Shown in pieces: positions 26,295 to 34,466 of a DNA stretch of 64,000 bases. This stretch comes from Fischerella sp. PCC 9605 (lineage in GTDB: Bacteria; Cyanobacteriota; Cyanobacteriia; Cyanobacteriales; Nostocaceae): the NCBI RefSeq assembly GCF_000517105.1, contig NZ_KI912148.1, positions 304,518 through 368,517 on the forward strand. Direction: 5' to 3'. Below the pieces are notes generated by a model. It had not been told where the DNA came from. It saw only the letters and a program-made list of their open reading frames with translations, and ran no database searches. Numbering within the stretch: position 1 is the first letter of the stretch; every line of letters starts with the position of its first letter. The position numbers and the translations under genes are program-made.

Positions 26295-27452
26295 ATGACA
26301 TCAATCACAAGTTTAAAAACAAAAGTCAAAACCAAAGTCAAAAAGCTAACAGTATTACTTGGCAGCGCTGCTGTGATGACATTGGGTGTGAGTGCCTCAG
26401 CAATGGCAGCATCCCTGTACGATGTCACGGAATTGGGCTACGTTATATACGATCCATACGAGTCCAATGGAGCCTCTGGCATCAATGATGTCGGTCAAGT
26501 TGTGGGTGGCGCATATGTAGGTGCAGGCGGCGGTACTCGTGGCTTTATATGGGATAGCAGTACTGGCATAACTAACCTGGGCACTCTCCCAGATGGAAAT
26601 CACAGTGGTGCCAATAACATCAATAATGCTGGTCAGGTGGTGGGATCTTCAGACAGCGGCTATTCTGCAAATCGTCCTTATTTGTGGAGCAAAGACACTG
26701 GCATGATTGACCTGGGTACTCTTCCAGGAGAAAGTGAAGGCAGCGCCTATAGCATCAATAATGCGGGTCAAGTGGTGGGGGAGTCTGGCTATCGCGCATT
26801 TTTATGGAACCAAAGCACTGGTATGACCGACCTTGGTACTCTCCCAGGAGAAAGTTACAGTCACGCCAATGACATAAATGATGTCGGTCAGATAGTGGGA
26901 AGTTCTGGTAATCGCGCTGTTATGTGGAATGACAATGTTATTACCAATCTTGGTACTCTCCCAGGAAGAAATTACAGTTACGCTTATGCCATTAATAATG
27001 CTGGTCAGATAGTAGGGTCTTCGTCAAATAGCAGCAATGGAAATAGCCGTGCCGTTTTGTGGAACAGCAACGGTGACATAACCGATCTCGGCACGTTTGC
27101 GGATGGGAGTTCCAGTTACGCCTCTGACATCAATAATATCGGTCAGGTAGTGGGGAGAGCAGGCGATCGCGCTGTTGTGTGGGATAGCAGCAGTGGCATA
27201 AGTGACCTTAACAAATTGATTGATCCTAGTCTAGGTTGGACGTTGAACGGTGCAATAGCGATTAATAACAAGGGTCAGATTGTCGGTTACGGCAAGAATA
27301 AGAAAGATCAATATCGCGCTTTCTTGCTAACTCCCAAATCACACAAACCAGTACCAGAACCATTGACAATGGGCGGTACGATACTAGCAGGAACTGGTTT
27401 AGCTTATCTGCGTCGCCGCCAAGGTCGTCTGCGTCGGTCATCAAAAGCATGA
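26295..27452 (+). CDS. HAF-repeat PEP-CTERM protein, copy 1
   Basis: This secreted protein of 385 residues has an N-terminal signal (basic TKVKTKVKKLTVLLGSAAV, then MTLGVSASAMAAS). Seven HAF-type repeats are centred on [DASNG]IN[ND]xGQ[VI]VG, each followed by a tryptophan block (RAFLWNQSTGMTDLGTLPG). The C-terminal sorting signal is VPEPLTMGGT, a hydrophobic helix and RRRQGRLRR. PEP-CTERM proteins are processed by exosortases and reach the cell surface or matrix. The repeats may form a beta-propeller-like fold; this is inference. The frame extends to 26277, but ATG 26295 with AGGAG nine bases upstream is the start shared by all three copies. Confidence 0.9.
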   Translation: MTSITSLKTKVKTKVKKLTVLLGSAAVMTLGVSASAMAASLYDVTELGYVIYDPYESNGASGINDVGQVVGGAYVGAGGGTRGFIWDSSTGITNLGTLPDGNHSGANNINNAGQVVGSSDSGYSANRPYLWSKDTGMIDLGTLPGESEGSAYSINNAGQVVGESGYRAFLWNQSTGMTDLGTLPGESYSHANDINDVGQIVGSSGNRAVMWNDNVITNLGTLPGRNYSYAYAINNAGQIVGSSSNSSNGNSRAVLWNSNGDITDLGTFADGSSSYASDINNIGQVVGRAGDRAVVWDSSSGISDLNKLIDPSLGWTLNGAIAINNKGQIVGYGKNKKDQYRAFLLTPKSHKPVPEPLTMGGTILAGTGLAYLRRRQGRLRRSSKA

Positions 27453-27501
27453 GTCGATTTTTTGACTAGCTTGCTGTTTTATACTTAACTAGAATGAAAG
27501 A

Positions 27502-27570
27502 GCCAATATAGGTGTATCTATCAATACTTCTCAATTCCAAATTTGCAGTTCACCTATTGGCAGGCAGGAG
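27502..27570 (+). promoter_or_regulatory. conserved leader hairpin before HAF copy 2
   Basis: GCCAATATAGGTG (27502-27514) can pair with CACCTATTGGC (27551-27561), leaving two bulged bases and a loop of about 36 nt. The SD GGAG follows directly at 27567-27570. The whole leader from about 27453 is almost identical to that before copy 3. Confidence 0.5.
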
Positions 27571-27578
27571 CCAGTTGC

Positions 27579-28814
27579 ATGAAATCAATCACAAGTTTAA
27601 AAACAAAAGTCAAAACAAAGGTCAAAAAGTTAACAGTATTACTTGGCAGTGCTGCGGTAATGACATTGGGCGTCAACGCTTCAGCAACGGCAGCATCCCT
27701 GTACGATGTCACTATATTGAGCGATCTGGAAAGTGCGTATTTTGGTAAGAACGTTAGGATTAATAACTTCGGTCAGGTAGTTGGTACTTCTAATAGTAGC
27801 AATGGTGCTCGTGCCTCGTTGTGGAGTAGCAGCACTGGTACCATAAATCTGGGTACTCTACCAGGCGGAACCTACAGTGAAGCCATTGACATCAACGATG
27901 CAGGCCAAGTAGCAGGGATTTCATCTAGTAGTGATGGCGACCGTCACTTTTTGTGGAGTAGTAGCACTGGCATGGTTGACTTCAGTACTCTTTCAGGTTT
28001 AAATTCCAATACTCCCCATTCAATTACGGCCATCAATAATACAGGTCAGGTGGTGGGAAATATTAAGAAGAACGACGATTCTTATAGCCCCTTCTTGTGG
28101 AGCAACAATACTGGCACGGTTGAATTGGATGTAGTTGGCGATGGGTATAACAGTTACTCCAAAGACATCAATGATGTCGGTCAGATTGTGGGAACTTATA
28201 GTCGCCTTGATGGTAGTGGCGTTAGTAAGGGTTTCTTGTGGAACAACAATGAAGCCACCGATCTCAGCGAAGCCTTGGATGCATATGTAAGTGAACCTAG
28301 TAGTATTAATAACTTTGGTCAGGTTGTAGGAACTTATACCCCTAGTTGGACTGAGGAGGTTTATGAAGAGAGCTCTTTGTCTAGGCTTCCTCGGGCTTTT
28401 TTGTGGAGCAGCAGCACTGGCAAGGTTGACATAGGTGTCGATGAATTTAACAAAGGAATATACAGCGTGCCTCTTGACGTTAATGATCTTGGTCAGGTAG
28501 TAGGAAGTACCTTTGGTGGTGACTGGTCTGACGCCTTTTTTTGGGATAGCAGCACTGGTTGGATTAACCTTAACACCGTAGTTGACCCCAGTTTGGGCTG
28601 GACAATAGAGTATGCAAGCGACATTAACAACAAAGGTCAGATCATCGCTTTCGGCAACAACAAGAATGGTAGATTTGGCACTGTATTACTCACTCCCAAA
28701 TCACACAAACCAGTACCAGAACCATTGACAATGGGTGGTACGGTACTAGCAGGGGCTGGTTTAGCTTATCTGCGTCGCCGCCAAGGTCGTCTGCGTCGGT
28801 CATCAAAAGCATGA
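27579..28814 (+). CDS. HAF-repeat PEP-CTERM protein, copy 2
   Basis: This 411-residue paralogue of the preceding gene has a nearly identical signal peptide (KTKVKTKVKKLTVLLGSAAV) and C-terminal block (SHKPVPEPLTMGGTVLAG, then RRRQGRLRRSS). The interior has seven degenerate repeats: INNFGQVVG, INDAGQVAG, INNTGQVVG, INDVGQIVG, INNFGQVVG, VNDLGQVVG and INNKGQIIA. The middle is clearly diverged from copy 1, including an acidic insertion (TEEVYEESSLSRLP) in the fifth repeat. The frame opens at 27543, but ATG 27579 follows a GGAG and matches its sisters. Confidence 0.9.
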   Translation: MKSITSLKTKVKTKVKKLTVLLGSAAVMTLGVNASATAASLYDVTILSDLESAYFGKNVRINNFGQVVGTSNSSNGARASLWSSSTGTINLGTLPGGTYSEAIDINDAGQVAGISSSSDGDRHFLWSSSTGMVDFSTLSGLNSNTPHSITAINNTGQVVGNIKKNDDSYSPFLWSNNTGTVELDVVGDGYNSYSKDINDVGQIVGTYSRLDGSGVSKGFLWNNNEATDLSEALDAYVSEPSSINNFGQVVGTYTPSWTEEVYEESSLSRLPRAFLWSSSTGKVDIGVDEFNKGIYSVPLDVNDLGQVVGSTFGGDWSDAFFWDSSTGWINLNTVVDPSLGWTIEYASDINNKGQIIAFGNNKNGRFGTVLLTPKSHKPVPEPLTMGGTVLAGAGLAYLRRRQGRLRRSSKA

Positions 28815-28863
28815 GTTGATTTTTTGACTAGCTTGCTGTTTTATACTTAACTAGAATGAAAGA

Positions 28864-28935
28864 GCCAATATAGGTGTATCTATCAATACTTCTCAATTCC
28901 AAATTTGCAGTTCACCTATTGGCAGGCGGGAGCCA
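28864..28935 (+). promoter_or_regulatory. conserved leader hairpin before HAF copy 3
   Basis: GCCAATATAGGTG (28864-28876) and CACCTATTGGC (28913-28923) repeat the arrangement before copy 2, followed by GGGAG and ATG. The spacer differs by only a few bases from the copy 2 leader. Confidence 0.5.
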
Positions 28936-28940
28936 GTTGC

Positions 28941-30125
28941 ATGAAATCAATCACAAGTTTAAAAACAAAAGTCAAAACAAAAGTCAAAAAGCTAACAGTA
29001 TTACTTGGCAGTGCTGCGGTAATGACATTGGGTGTGAGTGCCTCAGCAATGGCAGCATCCCTGTACGATATCACCGACTTGGGTTTGCTTTCATCAAACG
29101 ACGGCAGCAGTATGGCCTTTGGCATTAATAATCTTGGTCAGGTGGTTGGTAGGTCTGGCAATCGCGCCTTTGTGTGGAGCAGCAGCGACGGCATGACTGA
29201 CCTCGGTATCCTTCCAGGTGGAACTTACAGTGAAGGCTATGCTATTAATGATGCAGGTCAGGTGGTAGGAAATACTTATACTGATAGCAACCATAGCGGC
29301 TATCAGGACTTTAGAAGTCGCGCTTTTTTTTGGAGTAGCAGTACTGGCATGACTGACCTTGGTACCCTTCCAGGTGGAGATAGCAGTTACGCCAATAGCA
29401 TCAATAATACAGGTCAGGTGGTAGGTACTTCTAAGAATACCAGCGATGATATTAGTAGCGCTTTTTTGTGGAGCAGCAAAACCGGCATGATTGACCTGGG
29501 CATCTCTGAATATAAAAGTTGGGCTTCTGATATTAACGATTTCGGTCAGATTGTGGGGGGCAACGGTCAAGCTTTTTTATTGGACAGCAATGGATTAATT
29601 TGGCCGCGTACTATCTCACCAATTGCTAATGCCTCTGCGATCAATAATGTCGGTCAGATTGCGGGCAATTATAGGTACACTGCTGACGGTCCTCGCAGCT
29701 TTTTCTGGAGTAGTAGTACCGGTGCGATTGACCTAGCTTCTACTTCAAGCCAGGATAACGAAGGCATCTACAGCGTAACTAATGACATCAATGATGCTGG
29801 TCAGATAGTGGGACTTAAGATTAGCGGTTTAGATCCTTTTGTGTGGGATAGCAGCACCGGCATGCTTAACCTTAACACCCTAATTGATCCAAATTCGGGC
29901 TGGGATCTGGATGATGCGTTAGCTATCAATAATAATGGTCAGATTGTTGGTTATGGAACGAATAAAAACGGTCAAAAACGCGCTTTCTTGCTAACTCCCA
30001 AATCACACAAACCAGTACCAGAACCATTGACAATGGGCGGTACGGTAATAGCAGGGGCTGGTTTAGCTTATCTGCGTCGCCGCCAAGGTCGTCTGCGTCG
30101 GTCAAGTTTTAACAATAATGATTGA
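28941..30125 (+). CDS. HAF-repeat PEP-CTERM protein, copy 3
   Basis: This third paralogue has 394 residues, with the same signal peptide, seven repeats (INNLGQVVG, INDAGQVVG, INNTGQVVG, INDFGQIVG, INNVGQIAG, INDAGQIVG, INNNGQIVG) and the same PEP-CTERM end (VPEPLTMGGT, helix, RRRQGRLRR). It ends in SSFNNND instead of SSKA, so the duplication boundary lies at its last few codons. The frame opens at 28905; ATG 28941 is homologous to the other starts. A terminator-like hairpin follows at 30303. Confidence 0.9.
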   Translation: MKSITSLKTKVKTKVKKLTVLLGSAAVMTLGVSASAMAASLYDITDLGLLSSNDGSSMAFGINNLGQVVGRSGNRAFVWSSSDGMTDLGILPGGTYSEGYAINDAGQVVGNTYTDSNHSGYQDFRSRAFFWSSSTGMTDLGTLPGGDSSYANSINNTGQVVGTSKNTSDDISSAFLWSSKTGMIDLGISEYKSWASDINDFGQIVGGNGQAFLLDSNGLIWPRTISPIANASAINNVGQIAGNYRYTADGPRSFFWSSSTGAIDLASTSSQDNEGIYSVTNDINDAGQIVGLKISGLDPFVWDSSTGMLNLNTLIDPNSGWDLDDALAINNNGQIVGYGTNKNGQKRAFLLTPKSHKPVPEPLTMGGTVIAGAGLAYLRRRQGRLRRSSFNNND

Positions 30126-30196
30126 GTAGGTGCACTTCAAGATTGCATATTGAACAATACGGTTCAGTTAAGGATTTTTGGTAAAAACAATTGGTC

Positions 30197-30250
30197 TGTA
30201 GAGACGCGAAATTACCCTGCGGGAACGCCTGTGGCGTACGCGTCTCTACA
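30197..30250. repeat. palindromic element with 30-bp insert
   Basis: Arms TGTAGAGACGCG (30197-30208) and CGCGTCTCTACA (30239-30250) are perfect complements and match the ends of the sufD palindrome at 4015-4044. They enclose 30 bp containing CCCTGCGGG. Confidence 0.8.
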
Positions 30251-30302
30251 AAGGGTTCTGGGCTTATCACCAAGCATATTGGCATATTAAATAAATCGCA
30301 AT

Positions 30303-30335
30303 GACGCTAAGAAAAACTTGGCGTCTTTGTGTTTT
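30303..30335 (+). terminator. terminator after the HAF array
   Basis: The stem GACGCTAAG/CTTGGCGTC (one G-T pair) has loop AAAAA and is followed by TTTGTGTTTT. A near-identical hairpin ends secA at 37607. It stands 40 bp upstream of trmJ. Confidence 0.6.
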
Positions 30336-30375
30336 GGCGTCAAAATTTTAAGAGTCCCTTAAGGGAGGCGACAGA

Positions 30376-31155
30376 ATGATATTGGCTGGAGTAAAAATTA
30401 TACTGGTTGAGCCAGCTGGCCCCTTGAATGTGGGGTCTGTTGCACGGGTGATGAAAAATTTTGGGCTGCATCAACTGGTGTTAGTAAATCCCCAATGCGA
30501 CCCCTTGGGAATGGAAGCAAGGCAAATGGCGGTTCATGCCCAAGATATTTTAGATGCAGCGGTATCGGTAGCGACATTACCAGAAGCGTTGCAAGGGTGT
30601 AAAAGAGCGATCGCCACAACTGGTATTGATCATCACTGGCAAGCGCCTTTAGAAACCCCCCGTACAGCACTACCCTGGTTACTAGCAGAGGAAGGACAAC
30701 CCGCAGCACTAATTTTTGGTAGAGAAGACCGGGGATTAACTAATCAAGAATTAAACTATGCCCAGCGCTTTGTCCGCATTCCCACGAGTCCCAATTATTC
30801 ATCGCTGAATTTAGCTACGGCTGTGGCAATTTGTTGTTACGAGTTAGCACAATTTGATGCAGAAAGAGAAAATTTCACACCATCTTCGCTTCCCTGCATC
30901 CCTGCATCTTCTGCAACAGCACCTGAGTCCGAAATCGCACCTTTGGATGTTGTGGAAGCATACTATCAGCAATTAGAATCCCTATTGCTAAAGATTGGTT
31001 ATCTGTATCCCCATACAGCAGCCAGCCGGATGGAAAAATTCCGGCAATTGTATAATCGCGCTCAATTACAAACTCGCGAGGTTGCTATGTTACGAGGTAT
31101 TTTACGACAGGTGAAATGGGCGCTCTCTAACAAAAGCGATAGTGAAAAATTTTAA
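30376..31155 (+). CDS. trmJ: TrmJ-type tRNA 2'-O-methyltransferase (SPOUT)
   Basis: TrmJ is predicted to methylate the 2'-OH of nucleotide 32 in certain tRNAs using SAM. The trefoil-knot fold motifs are clear: ILVEPAGPLNVGSVARVMKNFG (residues 9-30), ALIFGREDRGLTNQEL (about 112-127) and the knot motif IPTSPNYSSLNLATAVAICCYEL (about 138-160). The C-terminal extension of about 90 residues fits TrmJ rather than TrmL. The ATG is preceded by GGGAGG. A short CCTGCATC direct repeat falls in the linker near residue 177 and is read in frame. Confidence 0.9.
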   Translation: MILAGVKIILVEPAGPLNVGSVARVMKNFGLHQLVLVNPQCDPLGMEARQMAVHAQDILDAAVSVATLPEALQGCKRAIATTGIDHHWQAPLETPRTALPWLLAEEGQPAALIFGREDRGLTNQELNYAQRFVRIPTSPNYSSLNLATAVAICCYELAQFDAERENFTPSSLPCIPASSATAPESEIAPLDVVEAYYQQLESLLLKIGYLYPHTAASRMEKFRQLYNRAQLQTREVAMLRGILRQVKWALSNKSDSEKF

Positions 31156-31461
31156 TTAATTAGCTACCATGTACGCAATTTTCCCCAAGGCTATTAATTA
31201 TGACTTAAACTAAACACAAAAATACAAGTAAAAATAGAAGAGGACACGCTTAGACGGTATTCGCCGCACTTAAGTGTCCGTATATTCCATATATGCTTGC
31301 TTTTGAGGATTTTCAGGAGTAAATAGTGGTTCGGGAGTTTGCAGAAAAGTCGAGTCTATGTCTTTATCCCTTATAGGGATTAAAAACTACCCCACCCCAA
31401 CCAGGTAAAACTTTATAGGTATCTGCTAGATTATACACCTCGCTATCACCATCGTTATTTT
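31156..31461. other. intergenic region with one imperfect hairpin
   Basis: At 31242-31279 GGACAC and GTGTCC enclose about 26 nt with further partial pairing (CTTA/TTAAG, CGG/CCG). It has no T-run, so it may be a dispersed repeat or small structured element. The rest is AT-rich with no credible ORF. Confidence 0.4.
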
Positions 31462-33168
31462 ATGGAAACCAGAACTGATATGACAGGTTTCTCACGACGT
31501 CAACCTACTAGTGGACGCCGCCAGCTTCCCCGAAAAGTGCAAAAGTTGGGGCCAAATCAAGTGAAAGCTTCTAAGGAACAACAGCGCCCTCCTCAAAACG
31601 GAACAACGCTGACACGTTTAAAAGTGAATCCTTCCGCCAACAATGCTAGTACAGCTAAAAAGCGACCGGGGGTAGTAGTGCCAGCAGCTATCAAACCCAT
31701 CCCTACTAAACCAGGAAAGATTCCACCCTTCAAGCCCAGCAATGTCAAGGTAAAAACTGTACGAGTGCGTAAGCAGGCTTTGCCCAAAAAGATCAGAACA
31801 TCCCGAAAAACACGGTTAAAGCCCATGGCAAGAACCATTCTATATGCCCTGCGCTTACTAATTGTGGGAGTTGGTATTGGTGCAATCGTAGGAACGGTAT
31901 TGTCAGTATTAGACCCTGCTAGCCGTATCGCCACTACTGGAATATCAGCCAATGATGACTTAAGGCAAGCGCAGACACAGCCTAGTCCCACTCCTACAGC
32001 TACAGTTTCTACTCCATCATTATCGCAAGAAATTATCCCCTTGAAAACTGCCATGCAAGGTCTGATGGCTGGCAACCCAAATCTGACACCAGGGGTTTTT
32101 GTGGTCGATTTGGACAATGGTGGTTACGTAGATATAAATGCCTCCTCAAGTTTTCCCGCAGCCAGTACAATTAAGATTCCAATTCTAGTTGCCTTTTTCC
32201 AGGATGTGGATGCTGGAAAGATTCGCCTCGATGAAATGCTGACCATGCAAAAAGAGATGGTTGCAGGCGGTTCTGGAGATATGCAGTACAAACCCGCAGG
32301 TTCCCAGTTCAAAGCGCTGGAAGTTGCAACTAAGATGATGACAATTAGCGATAATACAGCGACCAATATGCTGATAACCCGTATGGGTGGCATTGAGGCA
32401 TTAAATCAGCGCTTCCGGAGTTGGGGTTTAACAACCACAGTTATTCGCAACCAACTTCCTGACTTGCAAGGTACGAATACTACTAGTCCCAAAGAATTAG
32501 GAAATTTGATGGGGATGGTTAGTCAAGGCAATTTAGTAAGCATGATATCGCGCGATCGCATACTTGATATCATGCGTAATACTGTTAGAAATACCTTGTT
32601 ACCAAGTGGTTTAGGACAGGGTGCAACTATTGCCCACAAGACAGGCGATATTGGTACGATGCTAGCAGATGCAGGTTTAGTTGACCTCCCAACTAACAAA
32701 CGTTACGTAGTTGCTGTGATGGTAAAACGCCCCAACAACGACCCCAACGCCAGAAAATTAATTAGCTCAATTTCTCGCGCTGCTTACCAACAATTTACTG
32801 AAACAACTCCTACTATCCCAACAAGTGCGCCACCAAACCCAGCGCCTACAAGTTCTAACACCTCGGGTGCTGTGCCAACTCCAACGCCTACAACTTCTAA
32901 CACCTCGGGTGTTGTACCGACTCCAACCCCTACAACTTCTAACACTCCGACAATTGCTGTACCAACTCCAGCGCCTACAAGCAGTTATCAGCCCCCAGTC
33001 ATAACTCCTCTTGCACCACCAACAAATTCTCTGCCCACAACTAATTATCAGTACCCCATCATGAGTCCGCCTCTGCCTAATAACTTCGGAGGTTCTTTAC
33101 CTCCAACTAGTTATCAGTCTCCACCAATGATGAATCCACAGTATTATCCTTACCCTTATCAAAGATAA
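31462..33168 (+). CDS. membrane-anchored class A beta-lactamase-like serine hydrolase
   Basis: This 568-residue protein has four parts. A very basic cytoplasmic N-terminus (1-122) leads to one membrane helix (about 126-148), then a periplasmic class A beta-lactamase-like domain (about 190-440), then a Pro/Thr/Ser-rich tail with two 18-residue repeats (TSNTSG[AV]VPTPTPT). The catalytic S235-T-I-K238, SDN (296-298) and KTG (393-395) motifs are intact. Where class A enzymes have E166-x-x-L-N170, this protein appears to read L-P-D-L-Q, so the deacylating Glu seems absent. A penicillin-binding or peptidase-like role is at least as likely as antibiotic resistance. Start ATG 31462; ATG 31480 is possible. 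Confidence 0.85.
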   Translation: METRTDMTGFSRRQPTSGRRQLPRKVQKLGPNQVKASKEQQRPPQNGTTLTRLKVNPSANNASTAKKRPGVVVPAAIKPIPTKPGKIPPFKPSNVKVKTVRVRKQALPKKIRTSRKTRLKPMARTILYALRLLIVGVGIGAIVGTVLSVLDPASRIATTGISANDDLRQAQTQPSPTPTATVSTPSLSQEIIPLKTAMQGLMAGNPNLTPGVFVVDLDNGGYVDINASSSFPAASTIKIPILVAFFQDVDAGKIRLDEMLTMQKEMVAGGSGDMQYKPAGSQFKALEVATKMMTISDNTATNMLITRMGGIEALNQRFRSWGLTTTVIRNQLPDLQGTNTTSPKELGNLMGMVSQGNLVSMISRDRILDIMRNTVRNTLLPSGLGQGATIAHKTGDIGTMLADAGLVDLPTNKRYVVAVMVKRPNNDPNARKLISSISRAAYQQFTETTPTIPTSAPPNPAPTSSNTSGAVPTPTPTTSNTSGVVPTPTPTTSNTPTIAVPTPAPTSSYQPPVITPLAPPTNSLPTTNYQYPIMSPPLPNNFGGSLPPTSYQSPPMMNPQYYPYPYQR

Positions 33169-33255
33169 TTTTTCCTACCAATTTTAGTTTTTATAGATTG
33201 CTCATAGCTAATCACTATTAGCTGCTTGTGAATCCTGAATTTAATTAAATTACCA

Positions 33256-33621
33256 ATGGCATCTACTATACCGTCAATTCAATTTTTTACTGGTATTTCC
33301 GAAGAACTGAGTAATGTTAGCTTGCGACGAAACAGTTCTGGGAAGCGTATAGTCTTGATGATGTTCAATCGATTAAAAGCCATAGAAGGATTGAATAGCT
33401 TCACAAAACAATCTTTAAATTCAATGCTGTTAACTGATGAAGAAGGCAATATAAATGTTACACCTTCTTCTGTAAAATTTATTTTCGGGGGTGCAGAAGG
33501 TGATGAGCTACAACGGGTAGAGTGCAAAATTGAAATCGAACGGGATGACCATTGGGAAAGATTTATGAGATTTATGCATCGTTACGCTGAGGCAAATGGC
33601 ATGGCTTATGGTGAATCATAA
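33256..33621 (+). CDS. photosystem II assembly protein Psb28 family, probably Psb28-2
   Basis: Psb28 proteins bind transiently to CP47 during photosystem II assembly or repair. This 121-residue protein has the family start (IQFFTGISEELSNVSLRRNSSGKR), the central LTDEEGNINVTPSSVKFIF and the ending ERFMRFMHRYAEANGMAYGES, which closely matches the RFMRFMERYxExxG end of Psb28. Divergence in the middle (LNSFTKQSLNSML) suggests the Psb28-2 paralogue rather than Psb28-1; that distinction is inference. Start ATG 33256. A long hairpin follows the stop. Confidence 0.85.
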   Translation: MASTIPSIQFFTGISEELSNVSLRRNSSGKRIVLMMFNRLKAIEGLNSFTKQSLNSMLLTDEEGNINVTPSSVKFIFGGAEGDELQRVECKIEIERDDHWERFMRFMHRYAEANGMAYGES

Positions 33622-33623
33622 AA

Positions 33624-33670
33624 ATTATGAATGATGAATTAGAAACTATGAAAAATTCATCATTCATAAT
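33624..33670. terminator. 17-bp perfect hairpin between convergent genes
   Basis: ATTATGAATGATGAATT and its exact complement flank a 13-nt loop. It is built of ATGAATT/ATGAATG heptamers, related to the array at 63054. Lying three bases after one stop and eight before the other, it could end transcription from both sides. Confidence 0.55.
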
Positions 33671-33678
33671 GTATTCAT

Positions 33679-34161
33679 TTACAATTCCTTATTTTGTTGA
33701 AATCTTGGCTTGAAGACTTCACCACGCCAGAGAATAATTAAGAGATAGCCAAAGTAGGCTATTAACATAAACCAAAACTCATTAATACCATAATTATCAA
33801 CTCCCAATCTGGCTATATTTTCAAATAAGATAAAAGCAATAGTAAAGACTATACTACTTAGAGTTGCCAAAGCTTTTTTCAGAAAAGAACCTTGCATTGG
33901 TATAACACCAATAATGTAATATAGGATAAAAAATACAAGGCTATATCCGCAAATTAACCAAAGGTAAAAGGGCGCATTTTGAAAATAGTGATTAACTAAA
34001 AAAAAGCTAGCACCAAGAAATGTAATGATGATATATCTCCATTCCTCAAATTTAGTATTAAAAAATTGCTCCCACATCAAAACTAGGAAGAAATAAGATA
34101 GAAAAGTGCCAAAAACTAATTCATAAAAATTGACTCTTCCCATCCAATCTGGATCTATCAT
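33679..34161 (-). CDS. unrecognised membrane protein (160 aa)
   Basis: I do not recognise the family. The protein has about five hydrophobic segments (roughly 12-30, 43-58, 66-87, 98-114 and 128-146), very rich in Phe, Tyr, Leu and Ile, with an acidic N-terminus (MIDPDWMGRVNFYE) and a basic cytoplasmic-type tail (RGEVFKPRFQQNKEL). It is convergent with the psb28-like gene and on the same strand as two larger membrane proteins upstream, but 305 bp separate it from the nearer one, so joint transcription is uncertain. Codon use is more AT-rich than in neighbouring housekeeping genes. Confidence 0.65.
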   Translation of the reverse strand: MIDPDWMGRVNFYELVFGTFLSYFFLVLMWEQFFNTKFEEWRYIIITFLGASFFLVNHYFQNAPFYLWLICGYSLVFFILYYIIGVIPMQGSFLKKALATLSSIVFTIAFILFENIARLGVDNYGINEFWFMLIAYFGYLLIILWRGEVFKPRFQQNKEL

Positions 34162-34466
34162 TTTTACGCCTCTAAAAACTTATCAAATATTAATACACAG
34201 TTTTCAAGGGTGATTTCGTAGATAATGAGATTTATTTTTATGATTTTTACTTGTGATATAAAATTCGGTAGGATCTGAATGATTAAAAAACCGCACCAGA
34301 CGCTGAGGGCACAGAGAGATGAGGAAGGAGAAATAATTTCGATACAAACGGATTTAATATGATATTAAAAAAAATTCTCCCAACCATGCTAAACAAAGAG
34401 ATAAGGGAGATATTCTTCTTGCGAAGATCGGTAAATTGTTAAACTAGTGAAATTTATTCTGTACCT
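34162..34466. other. AT-rich intergenic region, nothing identified
   Basis: About 300 bp without an ORF. The segment near 34285-34325 (CCGCACCAGACGCTGAGGGCACAGAGAG) looks like a dispersed repeat fragment. I see no terminator for the gene upstream on the minus strand. Confidence 0.4.

Noticed and set aside
31462-33168. Call as an antibiotic-resistance beta-lactamase
   Set aside because: The usual Glu of the omega loop seems missing, and the protein has large extra domains, so a resistance role is not supported.
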